Below are positions 7,957 through 16,471 of a stretch of DNA of 64,000 nucleotides, one piece after another (within the stretch, counting starts at the first letter, position 1; every line of letters starts with the position of its first letter). The translations under genes and the position numbers were made by a program. The notes below the pieces were generated by a model. That model did no database searches. It was not told the DNA's origin and worked only from the letters and a program-made list of their open reading frames with translations. The DNA comes from Paractinoplanes pyxinae (lineage in GTDB: Bacteria; Actinomycetota; Actinomycetes; Mycobacteriales; Micromonosporaceae), in the NCBI RefSeq assembly GCF_026626335.1, contig NZ_JAPNTZ010000014.1, positions 124,001 through 188,000 on the forward strand, in the 5' to 3' direction.

Positions 7957-9903
7957 TCAGGCCTCGTCGTGGGCGGTCATCGTGTCCTGGCGGCCGGGCT
8001 CCTCGCGCAGGATCGCCGCGTTCAGCCACTCCTCGGGGATGGCGAAGGCGTCGACCAGGGTGGTGAACTGCGGGCGCAGCTGGCGCAGCAGGTCGTTGAC
8101 CATGGCCGTGACCGCCTTCGACCGGGCCGGCATCAGGCGCTGATGCTCCAGGTACCAGCCCTTGTTGGCCTCGATCGTGCTCAGGACGTAGAGGTCGGCG
8201 ACCTTCGAGAGAAGCGCGCGGGCCTCGTCGTCGGCGGTGCGGTCGATGCCGGCCACGAAGGCCTCGAGCACGATCCGGTCGATGTGCGCGCGGGCCGCCT
8301 CGAGCACGTGGTCCTGCACGTCGTTGAAGATGTCGAACTGGCGGGCCTTCTTCTGGCCGGCGCCCGCACGCAGCCGCCGGACGGCCCCTTCCAGCAGGTG
8401 CTTCTCGCGGTCCTCGAACAAGGCCAGGTGCCAGCCGCGGTCGGTCAGCGCGACCTCCTCGTCGCGGCCGGGCACGGCGTCGATCAAACGCTGGATCAGG
8501 CCGCGGGCTGCTGTGCGTTCGAAGACCATCGAGCGCACCTGCTCGGCGACGAAGGTGGCGCGGCCCCAGCCGTCGAGCGAGCCGAACGCGTCCTTGTAGC
8601 CGGTGAGCAGGCCCTTGGCGACCAGCTGCAGCAGTACGGTGTTGTCGCCCTCGAACGTCGTGAAGACGTCGGTGTCCGCCTTGAGCCCGGGCAGCCGGTT
8701 CTCGGCCAGGTAGCCGGCGCCGCCGCACGCCTCGCGCGCGGCCTGGATGGCCCGGGTGGCGTGCCAGGTCTGGGCCGCCTTGAGGCCGGCGGCGCGTGAC
8801 TCGAGCTCGCGCTGGCGGTGCTCGTCGACCGGGCCCTCGGCCGTCTGCACCTCGTGCAGCGTGGCCACCAGCTCGTCCTGGGCGAAGTGCAACGCGTACG
8901 TGTGGGCCAGGTTGATGCCGAGAATGCGCTGGTGGGCCAGGTAGTCGTTGAGGGCGATCTCGCGGGACTCGCCGGGGGCGGCGAACTGACGGCGCGACTC
9001 GCCGTAGCGGACGGCGATGGTGAGCGCGCTCTTGGCGGCGTTGGCAGCCGACCCGCCGACGACCACGCGACCGCGGACCAGGGTGCCCAGCATGGTGAAG
9101 AAGCGCCGGACGTCGTTGTCGATCGGGCTGGTGTAGGTGCCGTCGGGCGCCACCTGGCCGTACCGGTCGAGCAGCATGTCGCGCGGCACACTGACGTGGT
9201 CGAAAGACAGGCGGCCGTTGTCGACGCCGAGCAGGCCGGCTTTGTGGCCGTCGTCGCCGATCGTCACGCCGGGCAGCGGGTTGCCTTCGTCGTCGCGGAT
9301 CGGAACCAGCCAGGCGTGTACGCCGTAACGCTTGCCGCCGGTGATGAGCTGCGCGAAGACGACGGCCAGGCGCCCGTCGCGGGCGGCATTGCCGATGTAG
9401 TCCTTACGCGCGGCCTCGTGCGGGGTGTGCAGGTCGAATGTCTGAGTCGACGGGTCGTACGTGCACGTTGTGCGCAGTTGTTGCACGTCCGAGCCGTGGC
9501 CGGTCTCGGTCATCGCGAAGCAGCCGAGCAGGTCGGCCGAGATGATGTCGCGCAGGTAGCGGTCGTGGTGGTGCTTGGTGCCGAGCGCGGTCACGGCGCC
9601 GCCGAACAGGCCCCATTGCACGCCTGCCTTCACCATCAACGACAGGTCGATCTGGGCCAGCATCTCCGCCGCGACCACCGAGCCTCCGGGGTCGGACTGC
9701 CCGCCGTACTCGATCGGGAAGCCGGCCGCGACGCCCGGGTCGGACGGAAGCTGCCGCAGCAGCCGGGTGACGCGTTCGCGCGCCTCGTCGATGGTCTCGC
9801 CGGGCACTGCCACGAACTTGTCACCGGCGAGTTCGGCGCGGGCCGCCTTGCGGACGTGCGCCCACCGGCCATCGAGCACTTCTTGCAGACGCGAGCTGAG
9901 CAT
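7957..9903 (-). CDS. acyl-CoA dehydrogenase/oxidase, large subtype
   Basis: 648 aa, much longer than the usual 380-400 aa acyl-CoA dehydrogenase and similar in plan to acyl-CoA oxidases: N-terminal helical domain, beta domain with the FAD-binding CFAMTETGHGSDV (about 130-145), helical domain with REACGGAGYLAENRLPGL (about 395), and the catalytic-base segment TTFEGDNTVL (about 420-430), then an extra C-terminal domain of about 200 aa. Probable role: first, FAD-dependent step of fatty-acyl-CoA beta-oxidation. Whether electrons go to ETF or O2 cannot be told. Start ATG at 9903, preceded by GGAGGG (9909-9914); a GTG four codons upstream overlaps that site and is less likely. A palindrome and a TATGGT -10 box lie upstream. 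Confidence 0.88.
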   Translation of the reverse strand: MLSSRLQEVLDGRWAHVRKAARAELAGDKFVAVPGETIDEARERVTRLLRQLPSDPGVAAGFPIEYGGQSDPGGSVVAAEMLAQIDLSLMVKAGVQWGLFGGAVTALGTKHHHDRYLRDIISADLLGCFAMTETGHGSDVQQLRTTCTYDPSTQTFDLHTPHEAARKDYIGNAARDGRLAVVFAQLITGGKRYGVHAWLVPIRDDEGNPLPGVTIGDDGHKAGLLGVDNGRLSFDHVSVPRDMLLDRYGQVAPDGTYTSPIDNDVRRFFTMLGTLVRGRVVVGGSAANAAKSALTIAVRYGESRRQFAAPGESREIALNDYLAHQRILGINLAHTYALHFAQDELVATLHEVQTAEGPVDEHRQRELESRAAGLKAAQTWHATRAIQAAREACGGAGYLAENRLPGLKADTDVFTTFEGDNTVLLQLVAKGLLTGYKDAFGSLDGWGRATFVAEQVRSMVFERTAARGLIQRLIDAVPGRDEEVALTDRGWHLALFEDREKHLLEGAVRRLRAGAGQKKARQFDIFNDVQDHVLEAARAHIDRIVLEAFVAGIDRTADDEARALLSKVADLYVLSTIEANKGWYLEHQRLMPARSKAVTAMVNDLLRQLRPQFTTLVDAFAIPEEWLNAAILREEPGRQDTMTAHDEA

Positions 9904-9920
9904 GTCGCCCTCCACCCTTT

Positions 9921-9943
9921 GTTACTGACGAGTAGCAACCATA
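9921..9943 (-). promoter_or_regulatory. probable operator and -10 box of the acyl-CoA dehydrogenase gene
   Basis: On the minus strand TATGGT (complement of 9938-9943) fits a -10 box. Just downstream is the palindrome TACT-GACG-AGTA (9923-9934), with a further matching G/C pair outside. Its position between -10 box and start codon suits a repressor, possibly a TetR- or GntR-type fatty-acid regulator encoded elsewhere. Confidence 0.45.
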
Positions 9944-9967
9944 CCCCGCGAGTCTGGGAGTCAACCG

Positions 9968-10327
9968 TCAGTCATCGGCCTGCGCCTCGGCCATCGAGCG
10001 GGGCGCCGGCACATCGGTGAAGCGGAGGTTGCCGGCCGGCACCATCCACGTCATGACCTGCACGGCCAGGCGGCCCGCGCGCACCGCCGGGTCGGCGTTG
10101 CTGAGTTCGCGGGCCGTCTCGGGGTCGGTCGCCATCACCGAGATGCCGCGCAGCCGCTCGTCGTCCTGGCCGACGAGCGGGCCGCCGCCGATCAGATAGC
10201 CGCGGTCGCGCAGATCCGCGCGGAAGGCGAGGTGGGCGTCCTGCAGCGCGTCGGCCTCGGCCTCGCTCAACTCCGGCGCGTCCGGCGGCCGCACCAACAA
10301 CACGAGCGTGTGCTGATCGAACCTCAT
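9968..10327 (-). CDS. YciI-like protein
   Basis: 119 aa, ferredoxin-like (dimeric alpha+beta barrel) YciI family. It opens with MRFDQHTLVLLVRPPDAPEL and has the typical ending in which HLAFRADLRDRGYLIGGGPL is followed by an ATDPETARELSNADPAV segment. Homologues have a His-Asp pair and are proposed to act in small-molecule chemistry; here H33 in DAHLAF is the candidate. No specific reaction can be assigned. It stands between the acyl-CoA dehydrogenase and the multicopper-oxidase operon, with 29 bp to the latter's stop, so it might be read through from that operon. Confidence 0.8.
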   Translation of the reverse strand: MRFDQHTLVLLVRPPDAPELSEAEADALQDAHLAFRADLRDRGYLIGGGPLVGQDDERLRGISVMATDPETARELSNADPAVRAGRLAVQVMTWMVPAGNLRFTDVPAPRSMAEAQADD

Positions 10328-10356
10328 GCGCGCAGCCTACGAGCATTCCGTGCAGG

Positions 10357-12084
10357 CTAGGCGTACATGAGGTGCAGCATCATGCCCGCTTCGGCGTGGG
10401 GCAGGTTGTGGCAGTGGTTGGCCCACATGCCCGGGTTGTCGGCGCGGAACGCCACCTCCCACACCTCGCCGGGGCGGACGTCGAACGAGTCCAGCCACAG
10501 CGCACTTCCGGTCGGCGCCTTGCCGTTACGCGCGAGAACGAGCACATGATGGCCGTGCAGATGCCAAGGATGAACGACCAATGAGCGGTTGACGATGGTC
10601 AGCCTGACGACTTCGTCGCGATGGACGACCTGGGTCGGGATGTCGGGATCGGCGGCGCCGTTGACCGTATGCGCGTATCGGGGCAGCAAACCGCGCAGGT
10701 CGAGGCCACGATCGAGCACCAAAGTGAGCGAACGGTCAATGTGCGACCAAGGTGCGCGTGAATGAGCGCCATAAGTGAGCGGATCGAACACCGGCCACGC
10801 GCCCGGCGTCGGCGGCACCGGGCCAGTCGAGTGGACGAGACGCCCGTCGACGAACAGCGCGGCCGGAGCTCCGGTGAGCACATCGAACCGGCCGCCGGCG
10901 GGAATCAGCAGAGCGGTGTTCTCCAGCGGGGTGGGGCCGTCCAACTTCACGCCGTCGATGGCGACGACCCGGAACGGTGCCCCGGCGACCGCGTATCGAT
11001 GGGTGGTGCTATCCGTATTGATCAGCCGCAGGCGCACGGGCGTGCCCGCAGCGAGCTGGGCGGTCGTGGGCTCGGGCAGCAGCCGGCCACCGAGCGTATG
11101 AAGGGGCACGGTGACGTCCGCGCATGACCCGTTCGGGACTGCGCATTCGTTGTCGCCAGTGGTCGCTGCGCCCGGCGCCGGGCGGACCACCAGAACCCCG
11201 TACAAGCCCATGCGGACGCCGATGTCGGAGGCGGAATGCGTGTGGTACCAGTAGGTCCCAGCTTGATCAGCCTTGAACCGGTAGACGAACTGCCCGCCGG
11301 GCAGCACAACATCCTGGGTGACGCCGGGCACGCCGTCCTGATCGTTCGGGACGTCGTAGCCGTGCCAGTGCAGCGTGACGCCACGATCGATATCCCGGTT
11401 GCGCAAGGTCACCTCAAGGGTGTCGCCCACCGTGACCGCAATCTCGGGGCCGGGCACCTGGCCGTTAAACGCCCAAGCGCCGTCGATCGTCCCGGCCGTC
11501 AGGGTCAAACGTTTCGTCGGCCCGTTCACAGCCTGACGCGACGTGGTCGTTGTTGCGGCCGCCACCGGCACATGGCGGTGCGGTGGCTCAGGGGAGGCGG
11601 TCGCAATCACGGCGAAGCCGGTGCCGGCCACGAGTGCGACAACGGCCACCGCCACGCTCGGACGCGATGTCCGCCGATGCAGCAAACGCCACGTCACCGC
11701 AGTGGCCGCGGCAATCCCGGCCACCGTGAGTAATGCCGCCGCCGCCGAAACGGGATAGCCGTGCAGAACCGTGACCAGCACCGCCCCGGTCGCCGCAAAT
11801 CCGGCGAAAAAGAGCGCCACCGGCGTACGCCGGACACCGACCACAACCGCCGCCAGCGACAGAGGCGCGGCGATCACAACCTTCTCCGCCGCGAACCACC
11901 AACCGGCCCGGGCCAGCGCGACCGTGGTGGCCGCCCGGGCGAGGGTGGCGACCAGCGCCAGGGCGGCCAACCCGGTGGCGATCCGCCGTCGCCCGGCGAC
12001 CGCAGTCCCTCCGGCCCCGAGCCACCCCGCGGCCGCCAGCACCGCGATCACCAGGTCGGCGGCGATGATCGAACCCGTGGTCAT
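10357..12084 (-). CDS. multicopper oxidase fused to an N-terminal membrane domain
   Basis: 575 aa. Residues 1 to about 165 form five or so membrane helices; the rest is a cupredoxin-type multicopper oxidase outside the membrane. All copper motifs are present in order: HWHG (type 2/3), YWYHTH, HPWHLHGH and the final HCHNLPHAEAGM, in which H-C-H links the trinuclear site to type 1 copper and M is the axial ligand. Probable role: oxidation of metal ions, phenolics or other donors with O2 at the outer membrane face. The start ATG overlaps the upstream gene's stop (ATGA), so it is translationally coupled to the DUF6220-like membrane protein and AhpD-like protein. Confidence 0.88.
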   Translation of the reverse strand: MTTGSIIAADLVIAVLAAAGWLGAGGTAVAGRRRIATGLAALALVATLARAATTVALARAGWWFAAEKVVIAAPLSLAAVVVGVRRTPVALFFAGFAATGAVLVTVLHGYPVSAAAALLTVAGIAAATAVTWRLLHRRTSRPSVAVAVVALVAGTGFAVIATASPEPPHRHVPVAAATTTTSRQAVNGPTKRLTLTAGTIDGAWAFNGQVPGPEIAVTVGDTLEVTLRNRDIDRGVTLHWHGYDVPNDQDGVPGVTQDVVLPGGQFVYRFKADQAGTYWYHTHSASDIGVRMGLYGVLVVRPAPGAATTGDNECAVPNGSCADVTVPLHTLGGRLLPEPTTAQLAAGTPVRLRLINTDSTTHRYAVAGAPFRVVAIDGVKLDGPTPLENTALLIPAGGRFDVLTGAPAALFVDGRLVHSTGPVPPTPGAWPVFDPLTYGAHSRAPWSHIDRSLTLVLDRGLDLRGLLPRYAHTVNGAADPDIPTQVVHRDEVVRLTIVNRSLVVHPWHLHGHHVLVLARNGKAPTGSALWLDSFDVRPGEVWEVAFRADNPGMWANHCHNLPHAEAGMMLHLMYA

Positions 12085-12560
12085 GTCGGCTCAGCCGCTC
12101 CGAGAGAGCCGGCCGGCGCCGGTTCCGAAGCGTCGGTCGAGGCCGGCTCCTGAACGCCCGACGACGCCAGGCGGCTTGCCCCGCGGACGACTCCGACCAC
12201 CACGTGCACGGCGATGATCCCGTTCACGGCGTGCAGCCCACCGAAGATCAGGCCGACCACCGTGCTGCCGCCCGTCTCGTCGGCGAAGGCGTCCGGCAGC
12301 GCGGCCAGCAACGCCTGCAGCAGGGTCAGCCCGAGCGGCAGGATCGCCATCCCGATCAACTTCCCGGGCGCCTTGGCCAGCACAGCGAACAAGGTTGTGA
12401 GCAACACCAGCGCCGGGATCACGGCCATGCCGGTGAGGCTGTGCAACACGTACGCACTGTCGCTCGAAGGTTCGGTGAACGCGCCGACAGCCGCGAACAC
12501 GAACTGAACGGCGAACACGACAAGCGTGATCGTGCTGACGACAACGAACGCCCGGCGCAT
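12081..12560 (-). CDS. DUF6220-like four-helix membrane protein
   Basis: 159 aa, four hydrophobic helices (about 5-25, 40-60, 68-90, 105-125) and a Pro/Ser/Glu-rich C-terminal tail. HSLTGMAVIPALVLL and LHAVNGIIAVHV place single histidines inside helices, as in small haem- or metal-linked membrane proteins, but no function is known. Start ATG at 12560 with GGGAGG close upstream; the ATG overlaps the TGA of the AhpD-like gene by one base (TGATG), and its own TGA overlaps the multicopper oxidase start. The tight coupling suggests the three products act together. Confidence 0.75.
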   Translation of the reverse strand: MRRAFVVVSTITLVVFAVQFVFAAVGAFTEPSSDSAYVLHSLTGMAVIPALVLLTTLFAVLAKAPGKLIGMAILPLGLTLLQALLAALPDAFADETGGSTVVGLIFGGLHAVNGIIAVHVVVGVVRGASRLASSGVQEPASTDASEPAPAGSLGAAEPT

Positions 12561-13552
12561 CACGGCCTCCCGGAGGGGACGAGCGTCTGCGCTACATGCT
12601 CGGTGGCCGCCATCGCGCCGTACGCCAGCAGTCGTACAAGATCGGTGTCGGACGGATGCGTAAGCCGCCACAATGCGACATCGCCCGGACTGATCGCGGC
12701 CGGCGCGAACGCGGCCAGCAGCCCGATCCGGGCGCCCACCCGGTCACGGCCCGGCAGCTCGCGGACGAGGTCGGTGGCCCACTCGCCGGGCCGGTCCGGG
12801 TGCCGCCCGTCCTCCCAGCTCACGGTGGCCACGACGGTTTCGCGTGCAGCTTCGCTCAAGAGCGCACCACCGCGCTCGGCGGCTGTCCGCAACGACGCAT
12901 AGGCCACGCCCACCGGGCTGTCACCGGCCCAAGCCGGCGGTTCCGCACCCGGGTCGTCAAGAAGCGCCAGGCTCCGGCCAGGTTCCTTCGGCTCTCGCAC
13001 AGTCCGCGCATAGAACCGGCCGCCGGCCGACCGCACCGCCGGGAACCGCTGCAGGCCGCCCGGCAGCAGGTCCGGGGCGAGCAGCGCCGACACCATCCGG
13101 TTGATGAAGTGGAACGCCAGCAGGGTGCCGGTGATCTCCGGGCAGTACGGGCTCGACCACCTCGACGCCCGCGGACTGCGGCTGTCCGCCGCCCACCGGG
13201 CGAGCGTCGCGTGCCGCGGTCTCGGCGGCGGATCGCCGCGAGCGATCACTTCGGCCAGTTCGTGCTCGCTGAGCGCATGCAACAACGTCACATGCGCGTC
13301 CGTGCAGAACGAGCAGCGATTCGTGCGCGAAACGACAGCTGCGATCAGTTCGCGCTCAACCCGGGAAGCGCCGCCGGCGAGTAGCGCCTCGCGCATCAAC
13401 GCCCAGGTCGCGGTCAGAATCTCTGGTTCGGCCGAGAGGGCCTGGAAGGTGGGCAACGGTCCGAGCAAGTCTTCGCGCAATTGTCCGTAGACGTGCGCGG
13501 TGCGGCCGGTCGCCGCCTTGGCCATCGAGGGTGTGAAGAAGCGGTATGTCAT
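12560..13552 (-). CDS. AhpD-like/carboxymuconolactone decarboxylase family protein
   Basis: 330 aa, about twice the length of a simple AhpD domain. The redox motif CSFCTDAH lies at about residues 78-85 (C-x-x-C-x3-H), as in alkylhydroperoxidase AhpD-like proteins. The second half (RFYARTVREPKEPGR, WEDGRHPDRPGEWA) is a related helical repeat without the Cys pair. Probable role: thiol peroxidase or peroxide protection; not proven. Start ATG at 13552 (TYRFFTPSM follows); a GTG 18 codons upstream (13606) is possible but gives a non-conserved Ser/Gly/Arg leader. First gene of the operon with the DUF6220-like protein and multicopper oxidase, and divergent from the histidine kinase. Confidence 0.78.
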   Translation of the reverse strand: MTYRFFTPSMAKAATGRTAHVYGQLREDLLGPLPTFQALSAEPEILTATWALMREALLAGGASRVERELIAAVVSRTNRCSFCTDAHVTLLHALSEHELAEVIARGDPPPRPRHATLARWAADSRSPRASRWSSPYCPEITGTLLAFHFINRMVSALLAPDLLPGGLQRFPAVRSAGGRFYARTVREPKEPGRSLALLDDPGAEPPAWAGDSPVGVAYASLRTAAERGGALLSEAARETVVATVSWEDGRHPDRPGEWATDLVRELPGRDRVGARIGLLAAFAPAAISPGDVALWRLTHPSDTDLVRLLAYGAMAATEHVAQTLVPSGRP

Positions 13553-13689
13553 GGCATCCGATGCTCGGCCCGACGCCCCGCGAAAGCGTCCTGCCTCAGT
13601 AGACACTTCCCGATCACCCGATACCGCGGCCGTAGTACGCGACTTCTACCGCGCCGGAGGGACGCCTCAGGACCATTCGCCGTCCTAGA

Positions 13690-14817
13690 GTGCGAAACGT
13701 GCTCTACCTACTCGGCGGCGTCGTGCTCGGCGGTTTCCTGCTGGCCAACGCCGCGATCGCGCCCGACGCCGGCCCGGTGGGAGCGATAGACGTCGCTCTC
13801 GTTCTGGTCATGGCGGCGGCGTTGGCCGTTTGCCGTCATTTTCCGGTGTCATCGCTCATCGTGGTGACCGCGAGCATGCTGACCCTGCACGTGCGCGTGC
13901 ACGCCGGGGTGTCGGCTGCCTTCGCCGTGCTGGCGACCGTCTACATTGCCGCCTGGCGTGGCTATCGGGCAGCCGCCGCGGTGACCAGCCTCGTCTTCCT
14001 CGGCGGCTTTCTCGCGTACGACGTGTCAGTCGCCCCCGAAGGCCAGCCCGGCCAGCAGATCGTCGAGCGTACGACGCTGCTTCTGGGTTGGTTCGTGGCC
14101 GCCAACGTGGCGGGGCTGGTCGCCCGGCAGCGGCGCGCCTACCTGGAGCAGGTCGAGCAGCGAGCGGTCGACGCCGAACGCACCCGCGAGGAAGTCGCAC
14201 TGCGCCGGGCGGGGGAGGAGCGCCTGCGGATTGCGCGCGACTTGCACGATTCGCTCACTCACAGCATCTCCGTCATCAAGGTGCAGGCCGGAATCGCTGT
14301 GCATCTTGCGCGCAAGCGTGGCGAGGAACCGCCGGGTGCGCTGCTGGCGATCCAGGAGGCCGGTGGCGCCGCCATGCGCGAGCTGCGCGAAACGCTCGAG
14401 GTGTTGCGATCGCCGACCGAGCTGAGCCGAGCCGGGCTCGAGCGGGTCGAAGAACTCGCCGAACGAACCCGGGCGGCCGGGGTGCCGGTGCAGCTGACGG
14501 TCACCGGCGGGCCGGCGGAACTGCCGGCCGAGGTGGATCAGGCCGGCTACCGCGTCGTGCAGGAGGCGCTCACCAACATCGCCCGCCACGCCGGTCCGGC
14601 CAGCGCCGAGGTGCACGTGGAGTACGCGCCGGCCCGGCTGACCGTCTCGGTGCTCGACGACGGTGAGGCGTCGGCCGACCGGCCGGTGACGCCCGGCGTC
14701 GGTTTGCGCGGCATGCGCGAGCGGGTCACCGGCCTGGGTGGCACGCTGCAAGCCACCCACCGCGACGGCGGCGGCTTCTCAGTACGCGCGACCTTCCCCC
14801 TGGACGGCGCCGCATGA
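13690..14817 (+). CDS. NarL-type sensor histidine kinase
   Basis: 375 aa. About four to five membrane helices (residues 5-145) with almost no extracellular loop, a short coiled coil (145-180), HisKA_3 dimerisation box with phospho-accepting H186 in RDLHDSLTHS, and a HATPase_c domain (VQEALTNIARHA N-box; LDDGEA; GVGLRGMRERV G-box). Probably senses a membrane signal and phosphorylates the adjacent response regulator. Start GTG at 13690; no clear Shine-Dalgarno, and CTAGAG just upstream hints at a near-leaderless transcript. Its TGA lies in a 35-bp tandem repeat; the first repeat copy re-creates an ATGA stop/start overlap exactly at this stop codon. Confidence 0.92.
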   Translation: MRNVLYLLGGVVLGGFLLANAAIAPDAGPVGAIDVALVLVMAAALAVCRHFPVSSLIVVTASMLTLHVRVHAGVSAAFAVLATVYIAAWRGYRAAAAVTSLVFLGGFLAYDVSVAPEGQPGQQIVERTTLLLGWFVAANVAGLVARQRRAYLEQVEQRAVDAERTREEVALRRAGEERLRIARDLHDSLTHSISVIKVQAGIAVHLARKRGEEPPGALLAIQEAGGAAMRELRETLEVLRSPTELSRAGLERVEELAERTRAAGVPVQLTVTGGPAELPAEVDQAGYRVVQEALTNIARHAGPASAEVHVEYAPARLTVSVLDDGEASADRPVTPGVGLRGMRERVTGLGGTLQATHRDGGGFSVRATFPLDGAA

Positions 14818-14883
14818 ACAGAACGTTGGCGCACGTGGACGGCGCCGCGTGAACAAAACGATGGCGCACGTGGACGGCGCCGC
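14802..14883. repeat. 35-bp tandem repeat, three copies, between kinase and regulator genes
   Basis: The segment GGACGGCGCCGC recurs at 14802, 14837 and 14872, i.e. every 35 bp, and each copy is followed directly by (A/G)TGA. The flanking sequence repeats too, with a few substitutions. The simplest origin is duplication of an ancestral ATGA junction between the kinase and regulator genes, which inserted 70 bp. Confidence 0.9.
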
Positions 14884-14887
14884 ATGA
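14814..14887 (+). other. two chained 12-codon mini-ORFs linking kinase and regulator
   Basis: Mini-ORF 1: ATG at 14814 to TGA at 14850-14852 (MNRTLAHVDGAA). Mini-ORF 2: GTG at 14849 to TGA at 14885-14887 (MNKTMAHVDGAA). The first start overlaps the kinase stop, the second start overlaps the first stop, and the regulator ATG (14884) overlaps the second stop, each by 4 bases. A ribosome could thus move along the chain by termination-reinitiation. The two peptides differ at two residues. Translation is inferred, not shown. Confidence 0.4.
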
Positions 14888-15546
14888 TCCGGGTGTTGCT
14901 CGCGGACGACCAGGCGCTGATGCGGGCCGGTTTCCGGGCTCTGCTCGACGCCGAGGACGACCTGGAGGTGGTGGGCGAGGCCTCCGACGGCGCCGGCGCG
15001 GTCGACCTCGCGCGGCAGCTCGAGCCGGACGTCGTGCTGATGGACGTGCAGATGCCGGGCCTCGATGGGATCGAGGCGACCGGGCGCATCGCAGCCGACC
15101 CGGCGCTGACCGGCGTACGCGTTCTGATGCTGACGAACTACGGCCTGGACGAGTACGTCTTCGCCGCCCTGCGCGCCGGTGCCAGCGGCTTCCTGCTCAA
15201 GGACGCCGACCCGGCCGACCTGCTGCAGGCGGTGACCGTCGTCGCCCGCGGCGACGCGCTGCTCGCCCCGGCAGTGACCCGCACCCTGATCAGCGAGTTT
15301 GCCTCCAGCCACCCGCCGGCTCACCCCACGGCCGGGCGGGACGTGCTGACCGCCCGCGAGCAGGAGGTCGTCGAGCTGGTGGCGCGCGGCCTGAGCAACG
15401 ACGAGATCGCCGCTCACATGGTGATCAGCCCGCTGACCGCCAAGACCCACGTCAACCGGGCGATGACCAAGCTGCACTGCCGCGACCGGGCTCAGCTGGT
15501 GGTCTGGGCCTACGAGTCGGGGCTGGTCACGCCCCGGCGGCGCTAG
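14884..15546 (+). CDS. NarL/LuxR-family response regulator
   Basis: 220 aa. Receiver domain (1-120): acidic pocket D8-D9, phosphorylated D54 in VLMDVQMPG, and K106 in FLLKDADP. C-terminal LuxR HTH (about 150-210): LTAREQEVVELVARGLSNDEIA then SPLTAKTHVNR. Partner of the upstream kinase; the regulon is unknown. The start ATG overlaps the stop of the second mini-ORF in the 35-bp repeat. Its TAG stop shares a CTAG tetramer with the stop of the convergent small gene. Confidence 0.93.
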   Translation: MIRVLLADDQALMRAGFRALLDAEDDLEVVGEASDGAGAVDLARQLEPDVVLMDVQMPGLDGIEATGRIAADPALTGVRVLMLTNYGLDEYVFAALRAGASGFLLKDADPADLLQAVTVVARGDALLAPAVTRTLISEFASSHPPAHPTAGRDVLTAREQEVVELVARGLSNDEIAAHMVISPLTAKTHVNRAMTKLHCRDRAQLVVWAYESGLVTPRRR

Positions 15547-15911
15547 CTCTCCCAGTCCAGCTGATGCTCGGGGACGCCCACCCGGCGCCCCCACTCGACC
15601 GCGGCCACGTACGTGTCGCGGTCGTCCGGCCCGTACCGGAAGACCTTGCCGGCGTAGACGACGACGTGGTCGTCACCGTCCTGGAAGTCGGCGTACCAAC
15701 CGCCCTCCGGGTCGAGCGACCCGGCGAGCGCGGACGCCACCGCCTCGCCGTCGTCGGCCTCGAAGTCGATGATCGTCCAGAACCGGGGCTGGCCCGGCCC
15801 GGCCGAGTTGCCCTGGTCGACGCGGAAGACCTTGACGATTCGCGTGCCCGGCGGCGCGAACTCAGCGCCGGGCCGCAGCCCGTCGGCGATCATGCGGCCG
15901 TGAACCGTCAC
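15543..15911 (-). CDS. conserved hypothetical protein
   Basis: 122 aa, soluble, acidic, no signal or membrane segment. Features: VFRVDQG, FWTIIDFEADD, GGWYADFQDGDDHVVVYAGKVFRY. The pattern looks like a small alpha/beta protein; I do not recognise a family with known function. Start GTG at 15911 overlaps the stop of the upstream small gene (GTGA), so the two are probably co-translated. Its stop shares CTAG with the response regulator stop. Confidence 0.65.
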   Translation of the reverse strand: MTVHGRMIADGLRPGAEFAPPGTRIVKVFRVDQGNSAGPGQPRFWTIIDFEADDGEAVASALAGSLDPEGGWYADFQDGDDHVVVYAGKVFRYGPDDRDTYVAAVEWGRRVGVPEHQLDWES

Positions 15912-16183
15912 GCGACGAGGGCCCAGTGGTCCCGGCGGTGGCTGGGACGGGCGGCGTACAGCTCTTCGACCAGGCGGCGGGCCCAACGCATGCGGGGGAC
16001 CGCGACGTCGGGGTGGTCGCCGTACTCACCGGCGACGTCGGCCGCGCAGCCGCGCACGCCGTGGTGGTTACGCACAGCTATGCGGATCGCGTCGTCGACC
16101 GCGTCGAACGAGGGGCGGCTGCCGGTGGCGAGCGGGCTCGTGAACAGGGCCTCGGCGCGAGCGGCGGTCAGAAAAGTCTTCAT
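15908..16183 (-). CDS. conserved small hypothetical protein
   Basis: 91 aa. Sequence MKTFLTAARAEALFTSPL, then RNHHGVRGCAADVAGEYGD and MRWARRLVEELY: a small helical protein of actinomycete type with no known role. GAGGAGGAG lies 6 bases before ATG at 16183; the in-frame ATG at 16189 touches that site and is less likely. First of a two-gene unit (GTGA overlap with the next gene). The 288 bp between this start and the divergent acyltransferase start hold no further feature I can support. Confidence 0.65.
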   Translation of the reverse strand: MKTFLTAARAEALFTSPLATGSRPSFDAVDDAIRIAVRNHHGVRGCAADVAGEYGDHPDVAVPRMRWARRLVEELYAARPSHRRDHWALVA

Positions 16184-16471
16184 CGTCATCTCCTCCTCGG
16201 TGGTAGGACCAACGAGACGTCGGTAACTCATCGCTCAAGTTAGTCCTGGGGTACGACAAGTTTTAGGCCGCAGCCGCGTCGGAGCCAGACCGTCACTTTG
16301 CGTAGCCATGATGGGCGTGCCTCGACACCTCTGGAAACACGCCACCGGACGGGCACACCAACCTGACCGGACGGACGGCTGTCGTACGGCGTTCGATGGT
16401 TTACGCGCAGGTCGTCGCCATGATCCTGTACGAGGGCTGTGTGATCACGACCCGTGGCGGAGGCCCATCCC

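Noticed and set aside
16184..16471. Riboswitch or small RNA in the 288-bp gap before the acyltransferase gene
   Set aside because: No recognisable riboswitch core or strong stem-loop series; GTGATCAC near 16440 is too short to interpret.
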